A stretch of 64,000 nucleotides of DNA. Origin: Roseateles sp. GTDB lineage: Bacteria > Pseudomonadota > Gammaproteobacteria > Burkholderiales > Burkholderiaceae_C. A program made the position numbers and the translations under genes. Location of the stretch: assembly GCA_016790285.1 (NCBI GenBank), contig JAEUPJ010000014.1:1-64000 (forward strand), given 5' to 3'. Below are positions 53,876 through 62,071 of the stretch, piece after piece. Every line of letters starts with the position of its first letter. Position 1 is the first letter of the stretch. The notes beneath the pieces were generated by a model. That model saw only the letters and a program-made list of their open reading frames with translations. It ran no database searches and was not told the origin of the DNA.

Positions 53876-54966
53876 CAGCCGCGCCAGCCGGCGTAGGCTT
53901 CGTCCTGCTCCTCGAAGCCGCTGGCCTGCGCCGCGCGGTGCTGGATCACGTCCCGGTAGAAGCCGAGCGTGCGCGCCACGGCGTTGCTGCGGTCGTAGGC
54001 CGACGTGGCGTAGCCAACGGCGCGCTCAGCGCGGGACAGGGGGCGCAGCCGGGCCAGCTCCTCGGCCATGGCGCGGCCCAGGGCCGGGGCGTCTTCCACG
54101 GGCACGAGGCGGGCCGGTTGCCCGGCGAGCATCTCGCGCGGGCCCTGCGTGGCGGTGGACAGCACCGGGCGCCCCGCGCGCATGGCCTCCAGGATGGCCA
54201 GCGGGAAGGCTTCCTCGCGCGAGGGCGACACGAACAGGTCGAACGCCTGCAGCGCCTGGTCGACATCCCGGCGGAAACCCAGCAGGCGGATGCGGGCGTC
54301 ACCCGCGGCCAGGCCGCGCAGCAGGGCTTCGTCGGGCCCCTCGCCGAGGATGGCAAGGACGGCGTCGGACGGCGCGTGGGCCTTGAACGCCGAGATCAGC
54401 AGGTCCATGCCTTTGCTGCGATGCAGACGGCCCACGCTGCCGACGAGCAGTTGGTGCGGCTGCAGGCCGAGCTCGGCGCGCAGGTCGGTGGGCCGCGTCG
54501 CGGTCGAAGCGTCTCGCTCGGGCGCCCAGTTGTAGATGACGCTGGCCAGATGGTCCCCCGCGGGCAGGCTCTCGTGCTGAGCCCGGTTGACGCAGACGAG
54601 GCCGTCCAGCCGGGCATGGTGATGGGCCTTGTAACCCACGTGCAGCGTCCCGATGCGCGCCGCCCGGCGCGCATGCGCCACGGCCTTGCAGGCGGGGCCG
54701 AGGTGGCCGTGGCAGACGTCCGCGCCCAGCCGCCGCGCCAGGGCGGCGACGCGCCAGCCACGCAGCAGGGGCAGCGACAGGCCGTGGAACTGGACGTTGG
54801 GTGCCAGGGCGCCTGCGACGGCCGACTCGGCCGAGCCGATGACGTGCACCCGGTGCCCGAGGGCGGCCTGGGCGTTGGCAAGGTCGATGCAGTGGCGCTC
54901 GCCACCGGCGATGCGGGAGGAGAACACGACGTGAACCAGGGTCAGTGGCTCGAAGGGCGAAGGCAT
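53875..54966 (-). CDS. GT4-family glycosyltransferase
   Basis: The 363-aa GT-B enzyme has N-terminal SSRIAGGERHCIDLANA and C-terminal VGSVGRLHRSKGMDLL and SPSREEAFPLAILEAMRAG with the E-x7-E pattern. It transfers a sugar from a nucleotide donor. First gene of the minus-strand block within the flagellar cluster, it may act on a surface polysaccharide or flagellin, but only position suggests the latter. The wide 406-bp gap ahead holds its promoter. Confidence 0.9.
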   Translation of the reverse strand: MPSPFEPLTLVHVVFSSRIAGGERHCIDLANAQAALGHRVHVIGSAESAVAGALAPNVQFHGLSLPLLRGWRVAALARRLGADVCHGHLGPACKAVAHARRAARIGTLHVGYKAHHHARLDGLVCVNRAQHESLPAGDHLASVIYNWAPERDASTATRPTDLRAELGLQPHQLLVGSVGRLHRSKGMDLLISAFKAHAPSDAVLAILGEGPDEALLRGLAAGDARIRLLGFRRDVDQALQAFDLFVSPSREEAFPLAILEAMRAGRPVLSTATQGPREMLAGQPARLVPVEDAPALGRAMAEELARLRPLSRAERAVGYATSAYDRSNAVARTLGFYRDVIQHRAAQASGFEEQDEAYAGWRG

Positions 54967-55372
54967 GGCAGGTCTGGTTCAGCGCGGTCGGTATCAAAAC
55001 TTTACCTAGACACACATTCAGAAACCTGTCCCGTACCCCCCTCGACTCCGGTGTCCGAGACCCCGTAATTTCCCGCAATCCGACGGAATTGGCGCCAACA
55101 TGCCGGCTAACACCGTGAACGCACGGCGTCGTCGGTTCGCGGTGGCCGCGTGACACCCGCGGCAGCCTCACAGCATCGGGATTGACAGCGTCTCACGACG
55201 CTCAACTTCAATCTGAGCAAAAGCTTGCACTCCGCGGGACGCAGGCTGTCTGGCCGAGAACAGGGCCAGCGCCCATTCAACCCAGCCAGGCCGCGCCACG
55301 GGCCGGAAAAGCCGGGCAGTCGCCGTCCTTTTCGCCGGCTCGGCGGGCTCAAGCGTCCGCAGAATCTGCCGA
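54967..55372. other. 406-bp gap between glycosyltransferase and flgI
   Basis: No coding frame is credible. On the minus strand TAAAGTTT (55004-54997) matches the sigma-28 -35, but the bases 11 bp further fit GCCGATAA poorly. On the plus strand TTGACA (55182-55187) precedes TTCAAT (55207-55212) at 19 bp, a weak sigma-70 promoter for flgI. The palindrome AGCGTC-TCAC-GACGCT (55187-55202) overlaps this promoter and could be an operator. Confidence 0.5.
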
Positions 55373-56479
55373 GTGAAGACCCTGCAAGCCCTCCTCCTCA
55401 GCCTGGCCGTCGTGCTGGCGCCGCTGGCGCCCGCCCAGGCCGCGCGCATCAAGGAAGTCGCCTCCGTCGCCGGCGTGCGCTCCAACCCGTTGACGGGCTA
55501 CGGCCTGGTCGTGGGCCTGGACGGCACGGGCGACCAGACGACCCAGGCCCCCTTCACCGGCCAGAGCCTCACGGCGATGCTGCAGCAGTTCGGCGTGCTG
55601 CTGCCGCAGGGCGTGACCATGCAGCCGCGCAACATCGCCGCCGTCATGGTGACGGCATCGCTGCCCCCCTTCGCGCAGCCGGGCCAGCAGCTCGACATCA
55701 ACGTCTCCTCCATCGGCAACGCCAAGAGCCTGCGCGGCGGCACGCTGATCGCGACACCGCTGCGCGGCGCGGACGGCCAGGTCTACGCCATCGCCCAGGG
55801 CAACCTGGTCGTGGGCGGTGCCGGCGCGTCCGCGGGCGGCTCCAAGGTCCAGATCAACCACCTGAGCGCCGGCCGCATCCCGGCAGGCGCCCTGGTCGAG
55901 CGCTCGGTGCCCACGCCGCTGGCCCAGGGCGACAGCATCCAGCTCGACCTCAACAGCAGCGACTTCGCCACCGCCCGCGCCGTGGCCCAGGCCATCAACA
56001 AGGCCAAGGGCGCCGGTGTCGCCCAGGCGCTGGACGGCCGCGTCGTGCGCGTGCGTGCACCGGTCGCACCCGACGACCGCGTGGCCTTCCTGGCGGATGT
56101 CGAGAACCTCGCCGTCGACATGGCCTCGCCGGCCGCGCGCGTGGTCATCAACGCCCGCACCGGCTCCATCGTCATGAACCAGGCCGTGACGCTGTCGTCC
56201 TGCGCTGTCGCCCACGGCAGCCTCTCGGTGACGATCAGCTCCACGCCCATCATCAGCCAGCCCAATGCCCTCTCCGGCGGGCAGACGACGGTCGCCGAGA
56301 AGGCCGACATCGCCATCCGCCAGGAGCCCGGCAGCCTCATCCAGCTGCCGGCCGGTGCACGGCTGTCGGACGTCGTCAAGGCGCTGAACTCGCTCGGCGC
56401 CACGCCCCAGGATCTGCTCGCGATCCTGCAGGCCATGAAGAGTGCGGGCGCCCTCAACGCAGAGCTCGAGGTGATCTGA
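55373..56479 (+). CDS. flgI: flagellar P-ring protein FlgI
   Basis: The 368-aa protein starts at GTG 55373 and has a signal peptide (cleavage near AQA-AR). FlgI signatures include VRSNPLTGYGLVVGLDGTGD and the conserved NIAAVMVTA. It forms the peptidoglycan ring around the rod, aided by FlgA. Its stop shares a base with the flgJ start. Confidence 0.96.
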   Translation: MKTLQALLLSLAVVLAPLAPAQAARIKEVASVAGVRSNPLTGYGLVVGLDGTGDQTTQAPFTGQSLTAMLQQFGVLLPQGVTMQPRNIAAVMVTASLPPFAQPGQQLDINVSSIGNAKSLRGGTLIATPLRGADGQVYAIAQGNLVVGGAGASAGGSKVQINHLSAGRIPAGALVERSVPTPLAQGDSIQLDLNSSDFATARAVAQAINKAKGAGVAQALDGRVVRVRAPVAPDDRVAFLADVENLAVDMASPAARVVINARTGSIVMNQAVTLSSCAVAHGSLSVTISSTPIISQPNALSGGQTTVAEKADIAIRQEPGSLIQLPAGARLSDVVKALNSLGATPQDLLAILQAMKSAGALNAELEVI

Positions 56480-57357
56480 TGGCCTCGTCCTTCCAGTCGA
56501 TTTCCGGCCAGAGCCTGGGGAGCGTGGACGGCCTCAACGGCCTGAAGGCCCAGGCCTCGCGCGACCCGAAGGCCAGCATCCGCGAGACCGCCCGCCAGTT
56601 CGAATCGCTCTTCATGCAGGAAGTCATGAAGAGCATGCGCGCTTCCACGCTGTCCAGTGGCATGCTGGACAACAACGCCACGCAGCTCGGCACCGAAATG
56701 CTCGACACCCAGTTCGCCGGCAAGATGAGCGGCCTGCCGGGCGGGCTGTCCGAGGCCATCCAGCGCCAGCTCCAGCGGCAGATGGGCATCCAGGACCTCA
56801 CGCCCGAGAAGGTGCAGAAGGCCAGCCAGACCACCCTCGCCCAGGCCCTGCCCGCGCTGGCCACCAAGGGCATCCCGAACCACGTGCAGAGCTTCATCCA
56901 GCAGCACGACGCCGCGGCCCGCTCGGCCTCGGCCGCCACCGGCATCCCGGCCAGCTTCATGGTGGCGCAGGCCGCGCACGAAAGCGGCTGGGGCAAGCGC
57001 GAGATCACCGCAGCCGACGGCACCAAGAGCTACAACGTCTTCGGCATCAAGGCCACGCCGGGCTGGACGGGCAAGACGGTCGACGTCATGACCACCGAGG
57101 TCATCAACGGCCAGGCGCACAAGGTGACGGCCAAGTTCCGCGCCTATGGCAGCTACGACGAGGCCTTCAAGGACTACGCCCGGCTGATCAGCAGCAACGA
57201 GCGCTACGCCAAGGTCGTCGCCCAGGCCCAGAGCGGCAACGCCGCCGGCTTCGCGCGCGGCCTGCAGCAGGCGGGCTACGCCACCGACCCGGCCTACGCC
57301 GAGAAGCTGGCCAGAACGATCCAGACCACCCAGCGCGTGCAAAGCACGCTGGCCTGA
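56479..57357 (+). CDS. flgJ: flagellar rod cap and muramidase FlgJ
   Basis: The 292-aa bifunctional protein has an N-terminal rod-capping domain (ARQFESLFMQEVMKSMR) and a C-terminal glucosaminidase domain with the catalytic Glu in AAHESGWGKREI and YNVFGIKA. It opens peptidoglycan for the rod. It overlaps the flgI stop by one base. Confidence 0.96.
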   Translation: MASSFQSISGQSLGSVDGLNGLKAQASRDPKASIRETARQFESLFMQEVMKSMRASTLSSGMLDNNATQLGTEMLDTQFAGKMSGLPGGLSEAIQRQLQRQMGIQDLTPEKVQKASQTTLAQALPALATKGIPNHVQSFIQQHDAAARSASAATGIPASFMVAQAAHESGWGKREITAADGTKSYNVFGIKATPGWTGKTVDVMTTEVINGQAHKVTAKFRAYGSYDEAFKDYARLISSNERYAKVVAQAQSGNAAGFARGLQQAGYATDPAYAEKLARTIQTTQRVQSTLA

Positions 57358-57521
57358 CATGATGAAGCCCCTCGCCCTGTCTCACCTCGCTGCACGCGGG
57401 CTCGCCCGGTCGACCCCCCGTGGGGAGGACGCCGCCTGCGGCATCCAACCGCAAGCGGCCTCCGACGGGCCGGCTCGGGGCGGCCCGGCGCTCGGCCCGA
57501 CATACGCCAAGGAGTCCTGAG
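57358..57521. repeat. palindrome-rich intergenic segment before flgK
   Basis: This non-coding stretch has complementary GC blocks (for example GGGCCGG/CCGGCCC-like pairs) and CCCCCCGTGGGGAGG. It resembles Burkholderiales intergenic repeats. The ribosome binding site AAGGAGT at its right end serves flgK. Confidence 0.35.
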
Positions 57522-59504
57522 ATGGCCGGCTTGCTCACCCTCGGCGCCCGCGCGATGTTCGCCAACCAGGCGGCGTTGCAGACCATCGGGCAGAACATCG
57601 CCAACGCGAACACCCCGGGCTACTCGCGCCAGTCCGTCGTGCTGACGACGTCGCCCGGCCAATACACCGGCGCCGGCTTCTTCGGCAAGGGCGTGGACGT
57701 GCAGACCGTCGTGCGCTCGCACAACGACTACCTGAGCAAGGAAGCCGCCAGCACCAAGTCCACCGCCATGGCCGACGCGACGCGCGCCGAGCAGATGTCG
57801 CGCCTGGAAAAGCTCTTCCCGCCCGGCAACGACGGCCTGGGCTACGCGGCCAGCCAGTTCCTGAACGCGATGGTCGACGTGACCAGCCGCCCGAGCGACC
57901 CCTCGGCCCGCCAGGTGGCGCTCGGCCGCGCGAGCGAACTGGCGGTGCGCTTCTCCAATGCCGGCCAGCAGCTCACCGACCTGCAGGCGGGCGTCGTGAG
58001 CGACCTCAAGGCCAACGTCACGGTCGTCAACCAGCTGGCCCAGCAGATCGCCAACATCAACGACCAGATCTCCAAGACCAAGGGCAGCGGCCACACGCCC
58101 AACGACCTGCTCGACCAGCGCGAGCTGCTGATCTCCCAGCTCGGCGAGCACGTGGCCGTGACGACGCTCACCGCCGACGACGACACCGTGGGCGTGTTCA
58201 TCGGCGGCGGCCAGCGGCTGGTGCTGGGCAACCAGGCCTCCAAGCTGCAGGTGGGCAACGACCCCTACGACCCGCAGCGCGCCATCGTGTCGCTGACCGA
58301 GGGCAGCATCACGCGCCAGCTCGACGAGAGCGTGCTGACCGGCGGCTCCATGACCGCGCTGCTGAACTTCCAGAACAAGGACCTGCAGGACGCCAAGAAC
58401 CTGCTGGGCCAGCTCGCCGCGGCACTGGGCACGCGGGTCAACAACCAGAACGGCCTGGGCCTGAACCTGGCCAACCCGCCCGGCGCCGGCGGCCCCATCT
58501 TCAACGTGGCCACGCCGCGAGTGCTGCCCGCGGCCACCAACCAGCGCACCGCCGGCGGCGGCTTTGCCAACGGCGTGGCAGCCACCATCGTCGACGCCAC
58601 GCAACTGCAGGCCAGCAGCTACAAGCTCACCTCCAGCACGCCGGGCAGCTACGAGCTGACGCGCCTGTCCGACGGCCTGGTGCGCACGGTGGCCGACGGC
58701 GACACGGTCGACGGCTTTCGCATCAACTTCACGCCCGCCGCCCCGGCCCCGGGCGAGAGCTTCCTGATCGAACCCGTGGGCGCCGCCGCGGTGGAGATGC
58801 GCCGCGTGCTGGACGACCCCGCCGGCATCGCCGCGGCATCGCCGCTGACGGCCTCGGCCTCCGTCAACAACACCGGCACGCTGACCATCGACAGCATCTA
58901 CGCCGTCAACAGCAACTTCAGTGCGGCCAACGCCCCCATGACGGTGGACTTCACCGGCCCCGACCCGGCCACCGCCGGCAACGTGCTCTACACGCTGACG
59001 CTGGCCAACGGCACGGTGCTCAACGGCAGCTGGGCACCGGGCCAGGCCATCGGCAACCAGCCCGCCGCGGGCATCGACCTGGGTTTCGAGCTGCGCACCA
59101 ACGGCGTGCCCCGCGCCGGTGACCGCATCAGCCTGGACCCCACCGTCTACACCAGCACCAACAACGGCAACGCCAAGGCCTTCCTGAACATCCAGTCGGA
59201 AGGCTTCGTCGGCCGCCAGCTGCTGTCCAGCGGTGCCATCACCCCGGGCTCGACCATCAACGACGCCTATGCGGCCTCGATGAGCGAGATCGGCGCCCGC
59301 GTGCAGAGCTCCAACTACCTCTCCAGCGTGTCCACCAGCGTCGCAAGCGACGCCGAGGCCAGCCGATCGGGCCAGGCCGGGGTCAACCTGGACGAGGAAG
59401 CCTCGCGGCTGATGCAGTACCAACAGGGCTACCAGGCCGCCGCCAAGGTGCTGCAGACGGCGCAATCCCTTTTCGACGAACTGATGCGCATCGCGTCCAG
59501 GTAG
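57522..59504 (+). CDS. flgK: flagellar hook-associated protein 1 FlgK
   Basis: The 660-aa junction protein begins AGLLTLGARAMFANQAALQT with the NIANANTPGYSRQSV motif and ends GVNLDEEASRLMQYQQGYQA. The long middle region is as in betaproteobacterial FlgK. With FlgL it joins hook and filament and needs FlgN for export. Confidence 0.97.
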   Translation: MAGLLTLGARAMFANQAALQTIGQNIANANTPGYSRQSVVLTTSPGQYTGAGFFGKGVDVQTVVRSHNDYLSKEAASTKSTAMADATRAEQMSRLEKLFPPGNDGLGYAASQFLNAMVDVTSRPSDPSARQVALGRASELAVRFSNAGQQLTDLQAGVVSDLKANVTVVNQLAQQIANINDQISKTKGSGHTPNDLLDQRELLISQLGEHVAVTTLTADDDTVGVFIGGGQRLVLGNQASKLQVGNDPYDPQRAIVSLTEGSITRQLDESVLTGGSMTALLNFQNKDLQDAKNLLGQLAAALGTRVNNQNGLGLNLANPPGAGGPIFNVATPRVLPAATNQRTAGGGFANGVAATIVDATQLQASSYKLTSSTPGSYELTRLSDGLVRTVADGDTVDGFRINFTPAAPAPGESFLIEPVGAAAVEMRRVLDDPAGIAAASPLTASASVNNTGTLTIDSIYAVNSNFSAANAPMTVDFTGPDPATAGNVLYTLTLANGTVLNGSWAPGQAIGNQPAAGIDLGFELRTNGVPRAGDRISLDPTVYTSTNNGNAKAFLNIQSEGFVGRQLLSSGAITPGSTINDAYAASMSEIGARVQSSNYLSSVSTSVASDAEASRSGQAGVNLDEEASRLMQYQQGYQAAAKVLQTAQSLFDELMRIASR

Positions 59505-59521
59505 TACCCCCGAGGCCCGCC

Positions 59522-60733
59522 ATGAGACTCTCCACCGCCAACCTCTACGACGCGTCCATCGCCAACCTCCAGCGCCGCCAGCAGGCCCTGCAGACCCAGC
59601 AGCAGCAGCTCACGTCCGGCAAGCGCATCGCCTCGGCCAGCGACGACCCCACGGGCGCCGCCCGCGCCGAACGCGCGCTGGCCGCCATCGGCCGGGTGGA
59701 GGCCAACCAGCGCGCGCTGGAAGCCAGCCGCAACAGCATGACGCTGGCCGAATCGGCCCTGGGCGACGCGGGCGAGCTGCTGCAGCAGGCGCGTGAAGCC
59801 ATGATTGCCGCCGGCAACGCGAGCTACTCCGACGCCGAGCGCGCCAGCCAGGCCAACAAGCTGCAGGGCATCCGCGACCAGCTGCTGTCCATCGCCAACC
59901 GCCCGGACGGCTCCGGCGGCTACCTGTTCTCGGGCCAGGGCTCCTCCAGCCCGCCGTTCCTCGACCAGGCCGGCGGCGTCACCTATGTCGGCGTGGCCGG
60001 CACCATCCAGACCGGCAACCTCGACAACTTCCAGCTCAGCATCGACGGTCGTGCCGCCTGGGAGCAGGCCCGCAGCGGCAACGGCACCTTCGTCACCGAA
60101 GCCGGCGTCAACAGCATCACGGGCAACCCGGCCCAGGCCTGGGTCGACTCCGGCCGCGTCACCGACCCCACGCTCGTCACCGGGCAGAACTACCGCGTCG
60201 ACATCTCCGGCACCGCGCCCACCCAGACCTACAGCGTCACCAACACCGACACCGGCGCCGGCGTCACGAGCGGCCCGTACAAGTCGGGCCAGGCCATCGT
60301 CTTCGACGGCATCAGCGTGGGCGTGACCGGCACGCCGGCTGACGGCGACACCTTCACCATCGCCCCGGCCACCAACACGCTCAAGGTGTTCGACGTGCTG
60401 GACCGCGCCATCAGCGAGCTCAAGACGCCGCTGCGCAGCAATGCCCAGATCGCCCAGAGCAACACCGGCCGCCTGCGCGACATCGACGCCGTCATGGGCG
60501 GGCTGCAGAACGTGCGCAGCCAGACGGGCGAACGGCTCAACAACCTGGACGGCACCGAAACCCGGCTGGCGGCCCTCAAGCAGTACAACACGCAGGAGCG
60601 CAGCGCCGCCGAGGACATCGACATGGTGCAGGGCATCTCCGACTTCCAGAACCAGCAGACCGGCTACGACACGGCGCTGAAGACCTACGCCATGGTGCAG
60701 CGGATGTCGCTGTTCCAGTACATCCAGGGCTGA
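59522..60733 (+). CDS. flgL: flagellar hook-associated protein 3 FlgL
   Basis: The 403-aa protein starts MRLSTANLYDASIANLQRRQ, has SGKRIASASDDPTGAARAER in the flagellin-like N-terminal coil and ends with DTALKTYAMVQRMSLFQYI. It links FlgK to flagellin. Last gene of the flg series. Confidence 0.96.
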   Translation: MRLSTANLYDASIANLQRRQQALQTQQQQLTSGKRIASASDDPTGAARAERALAAIGRVEANQRALEASRNSMTLAESALGDAGELLQQAREAMIAAGNASYSDAERASQANKLQGIRDQLLSIANRPDGSGGYLFSGQGSSSPPFLDQAGGVTYVGVAGTIQTGNLDNFQLSIDGRAAWEQARSGNGTFVTEAGVNSITGNPAQAWVDSGRVTDPTLVTGQNYRVDISGTAPTQTYSVTNTDTGAGVTSGPYKSGQAIVFDGISVGVTGTPADGDTFTIAPATNTLKVFDVLDRAISELKTPLRSNAQIAQSNTGRLRDIDAVMGGLQNVRSQTGERLNNLDGTETRLAALKQYNTQERSAAEDIDMVQGISDFQNQQTGYDTALKTYAMVQRMSLFQYIQG

Positions 60734-60766
60734 CGGCGCCCCCGTGGCGCAGGCTTCCCGCCGCAG

Positions 60767-60783
60767 GCGTGAAGCTGTCACGC
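60767..60783 (+). terminator. possible terminator after flgL
   Basis: GCGTGA-AGCTG-TCACGC is followed by TTT. An outer pair, CGTGGCGC (60743) and GCGCCACG (60788), can enclose it. The T-run is short. Confidence 0.45.
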
Positions 60784-60848
60784 TTTGGCGCCACGACGGC
60801 CGGGCGGCCGTGGCAGACTGCCGCATTCCCCGCCTCCCGCGCCGCGCC

Positions 60849-62033
60849 ATGTCCGACACCACCCCTGCTGCCCTCGACCACGCCATCCTGCCTGGCATCG
60901 CGCTGGGCTACGCACCGGTCATCGACCGCCAGCGCGCCATCGCCGCCACGCGGCTGACGCTGGTGCCGCTGCGTGCAGACGTGAAGGCCGACCACGCCGA
61001 ACTGCTCGGTGCCCTGGCAGCCACCTGGCCCAAGGGCGGCGAGGTGATCAGCGCCCAGGGCGAAGCGCTGCTGGCCTCGCTGCTGGCCCAGCCGCCGGCG
61101 CAGCCGGTGCAGCTGGAGGTACCCGCCTTCTTCGCGGCCGACCCGGCGCACGCCGACGCCATCGCCAGCCTCAAGGCCGGCGGCCACACCGGCCTGCTCA
61201 AGGGCCTGCCCAACACCGCCCTGCCGGGCCCCGTCGCCACCGCCTTCAGGCAGGTCGTGCTGGAACCCGGGCAGGCCGCGCCGGCCGGCGTGGCGCTGGT
61301 GCATGCCGGCGTGCGCGGCGCCGAGGCCATCGAGGCGAGTTTCAAGTCGGGCGCGGAGTTCGTCATCGGCTGGCCCATGGACGGCGCCTTCGAACCGGCG
61401 CCCGGCGCCCCCAAGACCGAGGTCGCGGCCGACCTGCAGGTCATCGTCGAGCTGATGTCGCGGGTGGACGAAGGCGAGGACGTCGAGCGCCTGGAGCAGA
61501 CGCTCAAGCGCGACCCGAGCCTGGCGTTCAAGCTCCTGCGCTACATGAACTCGGCCGCCTTCGGCCTGCCGGTGGAGGTGTCGAGCTTCCGCCATGCCAT
61601 CATGCTGCTGGGTTATGCGCGCCTGAAGCGCTGGCTCGCGCTGCTGCTGACGACGGCCAGCAAGGACCACAGCATGCGCCCCATCATGTACGGCGCCGTG
61701 CGGCGTGGCCTGCTGATGGAAGAGTTCGCAGCCGGCATGGAAGACCGCGAGCAACGCGACGAGATGTTCATCTGCGGCCTGTTCTCGCTGCTGGACCACA
61801 TGCTCAAGTCGCCGTTCGAGAAGTTGCTGCAGAGCATCCCGGTGCCCGAGCGCGTGCGCCAGGCGCTGGTGGAGGGCAGCGGCCCGTTCCTGCCCTACCT
61901 GGAGCTGGTGCAGGCCATCGAGTCCGAGAGCGTGTTCGACTACCGCGAGCGTGCCGACGCCCTGATGCTGGGTGCCGGCGAGATCAACGCCTGCGTGCTG
62001 CGGGCCCTGCACAAGGCCGCCCAGCTCGAATGA
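60849..62033 (+). CDS. HDOD-domain signalling protein with degenerate EAL-like N-terminus
   Basis: From ATG 60849 the protein has 394 aa. The C-terminal half is an HDOD domain (DVERLEQTLKRDPSLAFKLL and GLPVEVSSFRHAIMLLGYAR). The N-terminal half starts with YAPVIDRQRAIAATRLTL, echoing YuxH-type EAL-HDOD proteins, but lacks an EAL motif and metal ligands. It is therefore probably a non-catalytic signalling protein. Such proteins often tune motility or biofilm. It sits between flgL and a sensor kinase. Confidence 0.85.
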   Translation: MSDTTPAALDHAILPGIALGYAPVIDRQRAIAATRLTLVPLRADVKADHAELLGALAATWPKGGEVISAQGEALLASLLAQPPAQPVQLEVPAFFAADPAHADAIASLKAGGHTGLLKGLPNTALPGPVATAFRQVVLEPGQAAPAGVALVHAGVRGAEAIEASFKSGAEFVIGWPMDGAFEPAPGAPKTEVAADLQVIVELMSRVDEGEDVERLEQTLKRDPSLAFKLLRYMNSAAFGLPVEVSSFRHAIMLLGYARLKRWLALLLTTASKDHSMRPIMYGAVRRGLLMEEFAAGMEDREQRDEMFICGLFSLLDHMLKSPFEKLLQSIPVPERVRQALVEGSGPFLPYLELVQAIESESVFDYRERADALMLGAGEINACVLRALHKAAQLE

Positions 62034-62071
62034 GCGCCGCCCCCGGCCGCCCCACCTCGGACGGCTGAGCC

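Noticed and set aside
55349-55375. TCAAGCGT-N11-GCCGAGTG as sigma-28 promoter of flgI
   Set aside because: The -10 would contain the GTG start codon, so the transcript would begin inside the gene; unlikely unless the true start is downstream.
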